A DNA stretch of 64,000 nucleotides from Cystobasidium ongulense. Lineage: Eukaryota; Basidiomycota; Cystobasidiomycetes; Cystobasidiales; Cystobasidiaceae. The DNA lies in NCBI GenBank assembly GCA_022835595.1, contig BQUP01000005.1:372001-436000 (forward strand). Direction: 5' to 3'. The notes beneath the pieces are model-generated. The model searched no databases, was not told where the DNA came from, and was given only the letters and a program-made list of their open reading frames with translations. A program made the translations under genes and the position numbers. How positions within the stretch are numbered: position 1 is the first letter of the stretch; each line of letters opens with the position of its first letter. Below are positions 46,723 through 58,411 of the stretch, one piece after another.

Positions 46723-47962
46723 ATGTCCTCTCGCGCCGCCGTCACCCGCTGCCTGCCCGGTGTAGGCACATCTGCATCAATCCGATCATCGACTGCAAGA
46801 AGTCTGCTCCATTCGAGGACCGCGGCAGCATTGCAAGCACAGTCTTGCACATGCAGTCGAGCACTGCAATCCAGAGCCGCATCTTCCTCTGCGACCGCGT
46901 CTGATCCCGAGGCGCCTGCCAGCCTAAACCAAGCTGATCTCATCAGGTGCGGACTATCAGAACCGTGCGTACATAGCTACAAGTGAAGCTGACAGGTGCG
47001 CTCTACAGAGACGAGATTCTCAAAGCATCCCTGCCTTTCATTCCGGAGCATGGATTCACCCTCACAGCTCTGAATGAAGGGCTATCAAGCCTGCGTTCCG
47101 CCTCATCGACATCGTCAACCTCATCAATCACATCATTCCTCACAAACGAACCATCACCAATGTTCCTAGAACAACTATTCCCATCTCCTCCAAAACCGAT
47201 AAAACACACCCTATCACCAATCAAACACATAAATCAAAGAAATATCTTCAAAAGTGCTGAAATGCCTTTTCCCATGAATGGTACTGAAGAAGTTGAAACT
47301 AACATATTTCAAGAAGAGAATGGTGCGAGAAGAGCATTGTTCGAGGCTTGGCTTGAGAATGCTTTACAAGAACTAGAGAAAGTCAATCCAGACCAAACTA
47401 CCTCCAGCGAACGCAAACAGACAGTATTGGAACTGCTTCAGAAACGATTAGAATATAACATACCTGTTCTGCAGCACTTACCGTCGGTACGTACCTACCT
47501 TCTCTTTGTTACGCAATTACCTTACCGCTGACTAGCGTATAATCGATCTCCTCTTTAGGCACTAAGCACTCTAGCCAAAGTGGACCCAACGCAACCTTCA
47601 TCCTCTACATTCAGGCCATACTTATCGCACGTCGGTAGCATAGCGAAACAAATCAAGTCCATCTCAGGATCGACCGTAAGTTCTCTCCCTCATTCAACCT
47701 TTACACTCTCTGATGGGAATTTAGACTGACCGCGTGGCGATAAACTGTACAGATCTCAACACCACGTCTAGCAACAGTTTATTCTCTATCTGAATTCTAT
47801 CAATTAAGCAAAACAAATCCGAATTTAGTTACAGTATTAAGTTATACGAATGATTTAATGAAAAGTACGGAAAAATATGATGGATTAATCAAAGAGAGTA
47901 CTGGATTCATTAGTTATGCCATGAAAAGTTGGGGTAATATCCTACATTCTAGAGGATTGTAG
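46723..47962 (+). CDS. COQ9: Ubiquinone biosynthesis protein Coq9
   Basis: Mitochondrial lipid-binding protein that supports Coq7 in ubiquinone synthesis. Four exons (46723-46946, 47009-47486, 47559-47675, 47753-47962) close to 342 residues. The N-terminus is an Arg/Ser/Ala-rich presequence (MSSRAAVTRCLPGVG...). The first splice gives LIRDEILKASLPFIPEHGFTLTAL, the TetR-like start of the COQ9 family. Later segments are ALFEAWLENALQELEK, QKRLEYNIPVLQHLPS, LATVYSLSEFYQL and an end helix SYAMKSWGNILHSRG. The order and the Ser-Trp ending fit fungal Coq9. The first intron was placed by phase; other acceptors close by do not keep the frame. It shares a short divergent promoter with the FAD-binding protein. 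Confidence 0.9.
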
Positions 47963-48675
47963 AAAGAGGAGAGTTTTTACCAAGGTTGACGGATGTAATG
48001 CTGGCGTTCGCAAACATCTATGAGCATTTGTGTGAAGATCCGGAAATCAGTTTCAATGAAGGACAGGTCCATGTTAGGCTCCAGGTGAAGGCATTAGCGG
48101 ACTCCGGTTGCTCTCTGTGAACGCAAGCATGGAGTCTTAATGCAATTCAGACTCTTTGTAACTCATCTCAGAAGTGCTGAATAACAGCAGAAACGAGCTT
48201 GTTCAAGCATCAGATCAAGCCAAGGACCTCTCTTATGTACAGGTTCTCTACGATCTTTATATCTCGCTCACTTCCAGTCATACTGGTATTACACTGTTAC
48301 TGCTTGTTGTTATTTATTCTGCCATGAAAGAGTACAGATTGGGATGATAGGAAAATATAGGAATATAAACAATAATATTGCTTCCGCGAGCAAAACAAGC
48401 AGATATATCTGACTCGTTCTCGTGCGTCTGCAGTATAATATGCTCGACAACAACAAGATGTTCTTGACTGACTCGATATCTACAGTATACGGGTGTATAA
48501 AATTGTACTGGCTTGCCCTTCGGTCCCTCTGTCTACTTATGCCAGCTCTTGTGACCTAACTTTGGCCATGAAAGCGGAAACCCTGTTTGAATGGGATGGT
48601 TGGCATGTCAGCTATTTTCTGGATCCACACATTCAAGATCCCAACAGAGATATATATCTAGAAAAGGATAGTGTC
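47963..48675. other. Convergent intergenic region
   Basis: About 710 bp between the stops of COQ9 and the MBP1-like gene, with AT-rich stretches. No gene, repeat or RNA feature is recognised. Confidence 0.35.
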
Positions 48676-51498
48676 TCACCTTTGCAAATCTAATCCACCA
48701 CCTGTGATCTCCGTATTACCAGGTGTATCACTTTGGAGAGCATTTATAAGATTAGATAACATATTCTCAATATCTTCATCTTCTTGGACACCAGTACAAA
48801 GTTTAACAACTTTTCTAGCATCTAATTCCAATTCTCCTACATTCTCTTTAGTTTCTTTTATTCTATCTTGAAGTAGATTAATTACTCTTGTATACCATAT
48901 TACCATACGTCTTAACTGTACCAATGTCAATTGGCTTTGTTGTGATGAATTGTTATTCGTTGATAGGGAAGATTGGGAATCTGTCGGACTGGCTGATGGA
49001 CTTGAAGGACTCGCCGAGGCGGGTATTGGTGGGTCGGCTTCTATCCCGCTTGGCATGTTAACAGCCGCCAACGCGCCTAGCGTACTATTCGCTCCACGAT
49101 GTTCAAAAGCGCCTCTTTGGACAGCAAGACTGTTCTCTCCTTGCTGTGTAATATCTTCCGAGTCTTCCGCTTTCGCGTCGTTCGTGAATGCAGGTTCACC
49201 ATCTAGTGTCGAGCGACCCGTCCAGTCAAATTGATCTTCTTCCTCAAGAGCACGTTCCAAATTCTTTATCCGCCATTTCGATAGTTCCACAGCTCGAACC
49301 TTGTCTTTCAGCGCTACTACTTGCATACGTTGATCTTTCAATTCTTTCGTAGCTATGAATAATTGGTTTCGCGCTCTTTCTAATGATTCTGACCTGGAAG
49401 AGAGTTCAGTCTTGAAATCGTTAGAATATGTAGAAACGAGAGACTGTATCGTTTCCAGAATAGAAGCGGATTGTTGAGTGGAAGAGATGGGCTGCTGAGT
49501 TGCTGGATCGAGAGGTAGATTTGAAGTAGATGCTTTGGGTGTGTCGTTTTCAAGGTTATCGACAGCCATTTCACCTTCTGTTGGCAGTATGAGGCCTTCA
49601 TCGAGGAGACCAAAATCTCCGGCTCTAAGACCCAGCTTGTTCGGGATAAGCGAGTCGACACCACTTTCAAGCAGCATGCGCACGATAGGTCTACTTCCTA
49701 CTCGAGCTGCAATATTCAATGCAGTATCACCATTTGCATCTTGAGCATTGAGGAAGGTTTGTATATCCTCATCTGATGCATCTTCGGTCGTGATTATCCA
49801 ATCCAGTATACTTTCCATATAATGACGTGCAGCTGCACTTCTACCTTTTATACCCGCCACTAGAGCAACATGATGAAGTACAGTTCTGCCGGTATCGTCT
49901 GTCGTCCGTATACTAGGTGCTAGTAATGCCAACAACCCTTCTGATCCATCCAATGGTGCAAACGTTTCGGAATCAAAGTTGTTTGTCACGAGTACAGCTC
50001 GCATAAGTGGGGTTTCTCCTAACCCGTTCCCTCTTGATGGATCGGATCCGCATTGGATGAGTGCCTTGGCGGTTGATATGCGAGCTAGAGCAGCTGCCCA
50101 ATGCAATGCCGTATGTAAATGATCATCGATGGGTGTGTCCGGATCAAGATCTTCGGGGAACGAGGCGATGATATTTGTTGGTTCAATGTCGGCATTGCTA
50201 GAGGGCTGGGCGGCTACATCGCCTTGTTGTGAGCCAGAGGCATCGGGTATGAACAGTGACATGAGGAGATTGCGATGCTCGATATTTGATATTTGAGTAT
50301 CCACAGTGGCTTTGACCGCCCGGTGTAGCTTGTATAGATCTGATTTACTTCGCATTGGTGTCATTTTCAATCGCTTGATGGGAATCGGAACCGACTCTGC
50401 ATTATCGCTGTCGGTACCGTTCTTGCTTCTCGTGAACTCTGATCGCGTCCGCTTGCGTGCTGATACTGTGTCTGCAGAGACCCCAGATATCGGAGCTGCT
50501 TGGGAGGCTTCATCCATAGCCATTGCTAACTGACCCTTCTGTATTGATGTGGGTAGGTGAGGTATCGCTTGCATGGCTTGTTCAAGCTGCTGCTGCTGAC
50601 TTGCTTTCTGTTTCTGTAGATTGGCGACGTTGGCTTGGGCTGGCACCGACTGTGCACTGCCCGACTTTTGTGGAGTCTGGTTTGTGCTATTCATCCCTGC
50701 CAATGGGCCTTGACTTGACGAAGAGACTGGTTGATAGTCTAGTAGAGGTTGAATGTTCTCAAGAACTCCATATTGCTCGGCTACTTTGCTAGCCTCGTGG
50801 AAGGGTATCCAAGTACCTTGATATCGACCATAGCCACCTTGAATTTTTTCATATGGTATCGCACCCTTTGAGCCCGCTATGTCCCTATCTAAGATCTTGG
50901 TCCGCTGTGCTTTTCCAATACCAGCAACTTTGAGAATCTGAGTAGCGTTGATCCAGGAGTCACTTCGACGTCGCATTACCCCAATCCCTCTCGCCATGAC
51001 TTCGTACACCGGCACATTTGAATAGACGGCATGGAAAACGACAGGATCTTTATCTCCTGCGTTTGCTGCCATGTTCGCAGCATTCTTGGCTGCCGAAGCT
51101 GCTGCTGCTGCTGCTCTTTTGCCTTTGGCAGGCGAGGGTGTAGCAACCGTGCTGGCAGTAGCTACCGATGAAGCTCGCTTGGGGCGTAGTTGCTTTGGAG
51201 TTGTATCAACAGCAGCTTCCATACCCGTAAGGCCTTGCTCGTCGTCGTCTTCATCATCGCTGTCGGCATGTTTGTATTGCTGCTTTCCTCCTGCGCGGGT
51301 GGAAGAAGCTCGCGTCCCGCTGCCACTCGTACTTGCGGCCGCCCCACCCAATTCGCGAAGGGCAGGATCAAAAACCGAGTCGTCCAGCTCCTTTGAAGAT
51401 GCGGCTGCTGTCATCTCAGCGGGTCTCTTGCTGTTCTCGACGCTGTTGTCAATGTACACCTTGCTATGTGCGCTGCCTGTTTTCCTGCTTGCGGACAA
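48676..51498 (-). CDS. MBP1: APSES/ankyrin transcription factor (Mbp1/Res-like, MBF DNA-binding subunit)
   Basis: Intronless 940-residue protein. The APSES (KilA-N) DNA-binding domain is at about residues 153-262: VFHAVYSNVPVYEVMARG, RRRSDSWINATQILKVAG, QRTKILDRDI and GGYGRYQGTWIPFHEA. After a Gln-rich linker and a short basic KRxRS segment come ankyrin repeats (about 455-610; HTALHWAAALARISTAKALI, GDTALNIAARVGSRPIVRML) with longer insertions between them, then a coiled-coil region (about 690-760 and 860-930), probably for the Swi6-like partner. This architecture matches Mbp1/Swi4/Res proteins that drive G1/S genes through ACGCGT elements. Whether it is Mbp1- or Swi4-like cannot be decided. 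Three ACGCGA/ACGCGT sites lie upstream (see findings). Confidence 0.92.
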   Translation of the reverse strand: MSASRKTGSAHSKVYIDNSVENSKRPAEMTAAASSKELDDSVFDPALRELGGAAASTSGSGTRASSTRAGGKQQYKHADSDDEDDDEQGLTGMEAAVDTTPKQLRPKRASSVATASTVATPSPAKGKRAAAAAASAAKNAANMAANAGDKDPVVFHAVYSNVPVYEVMARGIGVMRRRSDSWINATQILKVAGIGKAQRTKILDRDIAGSKGAIPYEKIQGGYGRYQGTWIPFHEASKVAEQYGVLENIQPLLDYQPVSSSSQGPLAGMNSTNQTPQKSGSAQSVPAQANVANLQKQKASQQQQLEQAMQAIPHLPTSIQKGQLAMAMDEASQAAPISGVSADTVSARKRTRSEFTRSKNGTDSDNAESVPIPIKRLKMTPMRSKSDLYKLHRAVKATVDTQISNIEHRNLLMSLFIPDASGSQQGDVAAQPSSNADIEPTNIIASFPEDLDPDTPIDDHLHTALHWAAALARISTAKALIQCGSDPSRGNGLGETPLMRAVLVTNNFDSETFAPLDGSEGLLALLAPSIRTTDDTGRTVLHHVALVAGIKGRSAAARHYMESILDWIITTEDASDEDIQTFLNAQDANGDTALNIAARVGSRPIVRMLLESGVDSLIPNKLGLRAGDFGLLDEGLILPTEGEMAVDNLENDTPKASTSNLPLDPATQQPISSTQQSASILETIQSLVSTYSNDFKTELSSRSESLERARNQLFIATKELKDQRMQVVALKDKVRAVELSKWRIKNLERALEEEDQFDWTGRSTLDGEPAFTNDAKAEDSEDITQQGENSLAVQRGAFEHRGANSTLGALAAVNMPSGIEADPPIPASASPSSPSASPTDSQSSLSTNNNSSQQSQLTLVQLRRMVIWYTRVINLLQDRIKETKENVGELELDARKVVKLCTGVQEDEDIENMLSNLINALQSDTPGNTEITGGGLDLQR

Positions 51499-52196
51499 TG
51501 ACGGACAGCAACGCTGCTGAAGCGTTCTCTTTGTCTTGAACTGTTCACTGCCCCAGAGAATATACGAGCAGTATCAGAGTGAAGCTTCTGCCTCTCAGAC
51601 CAGCTGACTTGCTTCTCACCTTACGCGAGCGATCTCGAATCGAGGTTCGACCACTTATTGCGAAGCCGCTAGCTTCTGGCGTTCGAGTAATTCTGTTGTG
51701 TGCCCTTCTTCGATAGAGACGTTTGTACACTGTCCCCTCAACGCTCCTTCCTGCTTCTGCTCCACGCTTCCTTGTGCCCGCTCGACGCCTCGCACGCCGA
51801 CTGGAGACCCACGCCTGCCGTTCGATTGCGGTGCTTTCTCGCTGCAATATCTTATGCTCCAGCTGCTGCACCTATCTCGAGGTGACTCCTCTGCGCCTGT
51901 CGTCTCGTGCTCCGTCTTGATAATTGACTGGCTGTTGTCCGAGAAGAAAGAGGGCGACGACTGCATCAACGCGATGTTCTGCAAAACGGAAGCGCAGCGT
52001 GCAGCAATCTTTTCCAAAGGCTTAGCAGGCGAGCACTGCGAACAATGATCAAGAGAGTATGACGAAAATGATGTGCACTGAATCGCTACCTCTGCGAACG
52101 CGTCTATCCATTGCAGCATTCAGGATTTGGAAGCGGTTGAATTAGAACGGCAAGACCCACTGACGGGTACAGAACAGGTACACACATACGCGAGTC
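51499..52196. promoter_or_regulatory. Upstream region of MBP1-like gene with MCB-like sites
   Basis: About 700 bp upstream of the MBP1-like start. It carries ACGCGA at 51623-51628 and 51969-51974 and ACGCGT at 52098-52103. A minus frame at 51655-52119 lacks a domain and is probably leader or promoter sequence. Confidence 0.4.
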
Positions 52197-53930
52197 TTAT
52201 TTAGGTCCGAACGCTTTATGAACAGGCTCCGTCAACACGGCAATACCTAACTCACGACAAGCCTTCTTAAAAGTTGGAAGGGGTGCGTCCACATCAGAGA
52301 AACGACAGCCATCGACGAGGACAATTTCATTGTTGACACCTAACTTCAAGTTCTGCAGGTCTGGAAGGTCTTTCATAGCTTCAAACAAGACATCTAGATA
52401 AGGTCCAAACTTCTTGTGCGCGATATGTACACGGAGCTCCTGCAGATTTGGTGTTTTGAAATGCTTGAAGAACTTTCCGAACATATCAAGCTCCTCCTCT
52501 TCATTCAAGCCGTGTGGTAGAGTATCCGGCATAAGGACCATTAACTGTCGAAGCTGCTCGCATTCGACTGTTGCCATGCAAGACCAATCCACTCTGCACC
52601 ATTGCAGCAAGGTGACAGCCATGCTTGTCATGGGCCGCCACACTCTTGCCGCTGAAGCAGCATTGAACGCATCTCTACCGGTATTCGCAAGCGGGAAGTG
52701 GATTGTGCCCCGGTAAGTAAAATGGAATTTGAGGTTGTCGAACGCTTGAACATAACGCTGCATTTTTGCAAGCACGGGCAGAACTCTGCTCCAAGACATT
52801 GAACTTGCTGCGACATGCAGGACGAAGCGGCGTAATTCCGGATTGAGAGTGCCCTGCATTTTCAGTGTTGTTTTTGAGAGGCCTGCGAGCAAAAAGGCTG
52901 CATTGTTCCAGTTCAAAGTCTCATATTCTAAGCTTTGAAGTTTCGGAGCTACGATTTTCCTGAGCAGTGCAACACCCGAACCTGCGCTCATGCGAAATAG
53001 CTTCAGATGCAACAATGTGGGAAACAGTTCGGGTTCGCGCACCCAGTCCATGGTCGTTAGATCTTCTTGGATATCCACTAATACCAGTCTTGCCAATGAG
53101 TGACGGCAAGCTGCTACGCAGTCCCACGTCGCGGCGAAATCTAGATGTGGGTTCAACTCCAGGCCTACTATCGGCAAGTTCCGACGGATGTCGTTGAAAG
53201 CGGACATAGACATCGGCGACAGCTCAGAGAGATGGTACGCATCGATATCTTCTCTGGACTCCTCTAGACCCCCCGGGAAGAAGGTTGAAACAGAAGCCGC
53301 TGCCTTCAAGGTCCACAGGGACACCACAGGCCGCTTTGTGCTGAGCGGCTTCAGCAGGTCTTCGTGATCAAAATGTGTGAGTGTCTCATAGCGAGTGAGT
53401 CGAATGTCCACTCGAGTGGTTCGGCCCCATGGGTGATCACGCGTACCGCCTCCCAAACCATCCGTTAGGGTTCTCCAAGCCGCGGATTCGTGGTAACCCG
53501 GGTACCCCTCACTGTTATCCCAAACGTATACGTTCATGATGATTTTGGAACATGTTGGAAGGTGATGTAGAATGTTTCTGAGCAGTGCATTCTCTTGATC
53601 AGTAGCGTTTGCAAGCGTATCCAGTCGAACTTTGAGCAGTAGACATCTGACGTATTGAAGCATGTGAAGAGGTTTACTCGATAGCTCGCACATTGTGCCA
53701 TAGCCCACTTTCAAGTGTAGTTTATGCATCAAGGATGGCAGGACAGCCGCTCTTAGGGTCTTGCAGGCCAGAGAGGCTTGCTGATATACATTTTTCTAAG
53801 GACAAGAAGCATGAGCTCTCGTCAAGGTAATATCAAAAGGGTACAGTCCTACTTCGCAGGTAGCCTTCAGCATAGTTCGCGCTATCCTCTGTAGCAAATC
53901 GGAGGGAAGATTCTGTATGAGAACTACACC
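52197..53930 (-). CDS. F-box-like protein with C-terminal repeats (start unresolved)
   Basis: The main exon (53795-52197) is open for over 520 codons. Its beginning (NVYQQASLACKTLRAAVLPSL) together with an upstream exon around 53853-53915 (NLPSDLLQRIARTMLK, donor after TGCGAA) forms an F-box-like helix pattern: L-P-x-[ED]-L-L...ASLACKxLR. The rest is leucine-rich with segments such as LFPTLLHLKLFRM, LQSLEYETLNW and LQELRVHIAHKKF, suggesting an irregular LRR solenoid for substrate binding, ending VLTEPVHKAFGPK. In that family the protein would recruit targets to an SCF ubiquitin ligase. I could not find the true initiator ATG; a further 5' exon seems required. An ACGCGT lies at about 53992. 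The substrate is unknown. Confidence 0.6.
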
Positions 53931-54103
53931 GTATGTCAGTAGATGTGCAATCTTCTCGGTTTAATAGCCTTTTACCCATGATTTAAGACTAACGCGTAGG
54001 TGTGAGTAGTCTGTATGCGCTTAAATGTTGTAGATATGAGCAATAAAGGCACTCCCGGAAACTGCATAGCTTTTGGCGCAAGGGAACAGGTGGGGGAGTC
54101 CGA

Positions 54104-54945
54104 CTAGTCAGTGCTGTCAGTATGCAACGTCCCTCCATCTTTGCTCACTTCGACTTTCGGGTAATGTGTTACTAAATCTCGGGGATCTTGCATGTCTTGA
54201 ATGTCTTGAAGAGTCTGTTCAGCATGGTCTGCCGAGAAATCAGATCCTTCAGGAATATACAGCTCCGTCATTTGATCTGGGCGTAAGACAGACAGCGTCG
54301 TATCCACGGACTCTGTCGACTCTTCTGGTGCTATAACGGCTTCGCTGGAATCTCCGCCCTCTTCCGATGGTGCAACATATTCTGGGCCACCTTCTATGGC
54401 GAATCGGTCAGCATCTGGCGGTGCTAATTGAGCCTCGTCAGAAACCTTTCCTGGCGACAGAGGCCATAATAATGGCATGAAAGGAGGCAGGGAACCAGGG
54501 ACCGAGCGTCGGAGGCGGTTCTTCTTTGCGAAGCATTTTCTATGTTCCTCGACGAGTACTGGCGTTGCCTCACTACACGAGCGACGAGGGAAGGAAACAT
54601 ACGAGAGTCAGCGAGATCACCTGATAACAGATGATAGTGATCTATCGTACAGTATAATTTCATATGCTTGTGTGTATGGGTCTTCTGCACCCCTCAAGGG
54701 AATGGACGTCGGCGCATCTTGTGAAGCAAAACGCACGTGGCGATTAAAGAAATGATACGGGAATCCGGTGTCCGAAATTCCATCTCCTGGGATACAGGGC
54801 ATCCAAGGACGGCGCACCAATACTTTGGCTTTTTAGTTTCGGACGGTATCTTGATTCGACATTGTCGCGGGATGCAATTTTTGATAAGTTGTCTCGCTTC
54901 CAATTCACTTGCTCGGATTGTAGCTATCGCTGGGGGTGAGCTCAT
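54104..54945 (-). CDS. Orphan 237-residue protein (unknown)
   Basis: Unrecognised gene whose splicing is coherent: exons 54945-54909, 54828-54621 and 54572-54104 keep phase and total 237 residues. The N-terminal half is basic and aromatic (KVLVRRPWMP, GFPYHFFNRHVRFASQDAP, EDPYTQAYEIILYDRSLSSV); the middle is very basic (EEHRKCFAKKNRLRRSVPGS, then LPPFMPLLWPLSPG); the C-terminal half is strongly acidic (EEGGDSSEAVIAPEESTES, SDFSADHAEQTLQDIQDMQDP). The basic/aromatic front without clear membrane helices recalls small mitochondrial or ribosome-associated proteins, but no family is assigned. The short first exon and start are the weakest part. Confidence 0.5.
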
Positions 54946-55329
54946 CTCGGCGGAGCAGTCAATGATTGTGCATATACACGAGTGTGGTGGTGTATGTTAT
55001 TCTCTGGATGAGTATGTAAAAGATGGGAGAGAAACAAAAAGCAAATCCAAGCACCCAACAGCTGTTGCGCTTTTGAGGTTGCACAACGAGCTGCGTTGTC
55101 CAACAACATCATCACTTTGGCAACCTACAAAGGAAGGGCAGGCAGCTTGCAGACTTCGTTAGAGCTTTCTCGTGCACATGGCGATAACATCTTCTTTTGC
55201 GTGCCGTCGATGCGGGTTGGCGGGGAGGCAAGAAGCTGTCAGAGTCGACGAGCTGTGTTATTGTGTCCCGTACTTGACCAGCCTCGCATCCAACCCACCC
55301 ACCAACCAAGCAAGATGACGTGACATGAC
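54946..55329. other. Divergent promoter region (orphan / MON1)
   Basis: About 385 bp between divergent starts. No identified element. Confidence 0.35.
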
Positions 55330-58199
55330 ATGAGCATTGCAAGCGATGAAGAGACCTCAGCTGCAGGCCTCTCCCACCGGCAGGTCTCAGCAGAAAGCTC
55401 CGGCGCTGGCGGCCATGCAGACCAACCGCCCCCAGCACACGAGGTTGACGAGCAGGTCAGACTCACAAAGACAGACCCTACGACTGCAAGAGCACGTCCA
55501 AGCTTATTAACCATCTCTTCAGCTGCTGGGAAAACTGCTTCGACCTCTTCAACCTCCGTCGCAACTATATCCAGAACACGGCACAGCGGCGCCAACTTGT
55601 CCGTCGTGACGGGCACGAGCAGTCCTTCAAGCAAAGGCACCAGGGAGAAGCCAAACTATGCACAGAGGATAGACCGAGACCCTCTTTCAGTGCCCTCTAC
55701 ATCTACGTCGCCAACGTCTGGCCAGCAGGCAGCGTACGCGTTGCCACGAACGGCTACCAGGTCGCTTACGGAAGGCTCCCCACCAGTCAATAGTACTGCA
55801 GCTCCAGAAGATGCGAGTCCAGTGCAAGATGAGCCAAACCTTCGTATTCCGCCCGCCCCGGCTGCGAATGGCACGGGTCGGATTCCCAATTTTGTAGATA
55901 CCGAGCTAAACCAAGATGAAGAACAGGAAGTGGTGTCCTGGCCGCTTCGAGGCGCTGAGGAGGATCCCCGTGAGCTGCTACGCGAGCAGCTGCGAAGAAG
56001 TGAGAGCGCTAGGCTTCTTTCGTTCCGGGGTAGAGTCAGGACAGACAGCTATAGAAGCACAAAGTCGATTTCATCAAAAGATGCCGCAGACGACACGCAC
56101 AGTTTCTCTGAATCGACGTCTGCCTACTGTAATGATGATCCGCCGCAAGCATATGACATGCTTGAACGCGAAAGCCGAGCAGAGAGTGTTGCAAGCGGAG
56201 GCTCTCAACCTAGGCGGTACTTTGTTCTCACTTCGGCAGGCAAGCCAGTCTTTGCTAGGTAGGCGAGCGTCATTCCTTATTACAAGACAGTTCATCGGAC
56301 TAACCAGTCGCCTTCGCGAACTTGAGAATAGCCGGCCAAACTGGCGCAGTAGACGCAAACAGCAGACACAGACACGGACACGGCCCGGAGATGCGGCTTC
56401 TGACACATTCCCGTTGGATACCCGCCCTAGCGATGAAGAAGATCCAGAGGAAATGTTGACTAGCTTGGTAGGCGTTATACAAGCTATCATCTCCCTTTAT
56501 GCGATTGAGAATGACATGATCAGGTATGTCCAATCGTTCCTACCCGCAAGCTGTTCCGGTTTAGCTGTGATACTGATGATGTAGCCTTTGATTTCCAGGT
56601 ATATAGATGCTGGTGATCTCAAGATAGCCTTTTATCTGAAAGCACCCATGTACCTGGTCGCTGTATCAGACCGAGGCGAGCCGGAATCTCTGGTGAGCAG
56701 CCAGCTGGTCAATGATTTTGGAGTGCGTCGTCTGAATATCATATAATGTGGCGCACTCAGCTCCGAACGCATCTAGAGTATCTACACCTTGCCATACTAT
56801 CAATTACCACACAATCAAGCATAAGCTCCATCTTCAAGGAAAGGTCCAATTTCGACTTGCGTCGTCTACTAGCGGGGACTGAAAACATACTTCACGGTTT
56901 ACTGGAAAGCCTCCAGGAAACATCTGGCGGAGGTGATTTTGCGTTTCAAGCAGTGAGCGGAGCACTCAAGGTCGTGCCGTTTCTCACTGGAAACGACCAA
57001 GCTGCACAAGAGTTCGACAAAGGAGCAACAACTGCTGAGAATCATATTCATACTCTGAGAGACGACTGCACCAAGGCTTTGCGGCCGCCAATCAAGCATG
57101 AGGTAAGCATTCTTTGACCCATACCTGTAGAAGGTGAGAAATCTGAGACTTTTGTACCAGGGTATACTATACGCGCTATTGGTATCGCACTCGTCTCTCA
57201 TCACGCTTCTCAGACCGAAAGACCATTCTATTCATCCTGCCGACTTACATATTCTTTTAAGGACTATGAGTAGTACCGATGCTTTGCGCACTCCTAATTC
57301 CGAATCATGGATCCCCATTTGCCTACCCCGCTTCAACTCGCGTGGTTTCTTGCATGCTTTCATAAGTTACATTGGCGACGACACATACGGTAGCGCAACT
57401 AGTCGTGTTACATCAAAGCTGCAAGGGGACTCGAAGAGAGATGATCTTGGTCTTGGTATCATTCTTCTGACGGCCGACAAAGAGGGCTTCTTCGACATGA
57501 AAGCATGGAAAGATCACATTCTAGCCAAGCTATTACGCGATACAAGCGCTGAATCCGGCAACTCAAAGGCTTCGTCTATGCGTTCTACACTGTATGAGCG
57601 CCTTCGCGGAGCCATCTTCCCTGGGGTCGGCTCAAGTGGACAGTCACCAAGAAACACACATCCCACCTCGGCCCTTTCTACCATGGACAAACCGATAATG
57701 TTTACGAGCAGGCAGGCACCACAGATACCTCCTATTCGCCACTTTTGGTACAAGTCGAAGACTCACGTTCAAACATTTACGCCTTACATAGAGCAATCAG
57801 TAGGAGTTGAGTCCAAGGGCATGCTGGATACCGCCAATGGAGCAGTAAACGATGCGTTCTCTGTCCAAAGGACTATACTTCAGTATTTGCATGTTCGAGA
57901 AGCCCTGCATAATTCTGCCAATCGTGCTAGAGGAGATGGTGCTGCTAGATTGGTTTACATCGTCAATGGCGCTGAAGCAATTCTAGGCTTGGTAAGTCTT
58001 ACTTCATGCATCATATGTTAGACCCTTCCACCTTAGCTGAGCCTGAACGTATATGCAGTCTACTTCAACGTACGAACTCTACGCGTGCTTTCCCCCGCTA
58101 GTTCCAAAAAAGGTGGCCACCGAGGCTGCTCATGCTCTGGCTCGCTGGGTTAGGAAGAACGAGTCGAGAATATTCCTCATGAACGCTGCTTCGTTCTAA
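55330..58199 (+). CDS. MON1: Vacuolar fusion protein Mon1
   Basis: Subunit of the Mon1-Ccz1 exchange factor that activates Rab7/Ypt7 at late endosomes, vacuoles and autophagosomes. A disordered N-terminal exon (55330-56258, rich in Ser/Thr/Pro) ends RRYFVLTSAGKPVFA, the first strand of longin domain 1. The second exon opens SDEEDPEEMLTSLVGVIQAI. Later exons give DAGDLKIAFYLKAPMYLVAVS, LRTHLEYLHLAILSITT, LLVSHSSLITLLRPKDHSIHPADL (longin 2), WIPICLPRFNSRGFLHAFISY and IILLTADKEGFF. The C-terminal part has RQAPQIPPIRHFWYKSK and the end RKNESRIFLMNAASF. The ATG at 55330 follows a second upstream ATG out of frame. The order matches fungal Mon1; the spacer in the C-terminal third is long. Confidence 0.93.
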
Positions 58200-58411
58200 C
58201 GTTGTAATCGGTATTCAAGCGCGCTTATTTAGTATATTCATATTGTGATAATGTCAACTCGCATTTCGGTTAACCATTGATTACATCACGGTGACTCGGG
58301 AGAGCTGGTGCTGATATACTGCTTGTACACGCACAACTGATAATGGATGTCAAGAGCTGTTCTACAAGCGTCTCACTAAGTGACCCCAAAGCATATAACT
58401 GAATTAGAGCA

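Noticed and set aside
51655-52119. 154-codon minus frame upstream of MBP1-like gene
   Set aside because: No domain. Composition suggests leader/promoter DNA.
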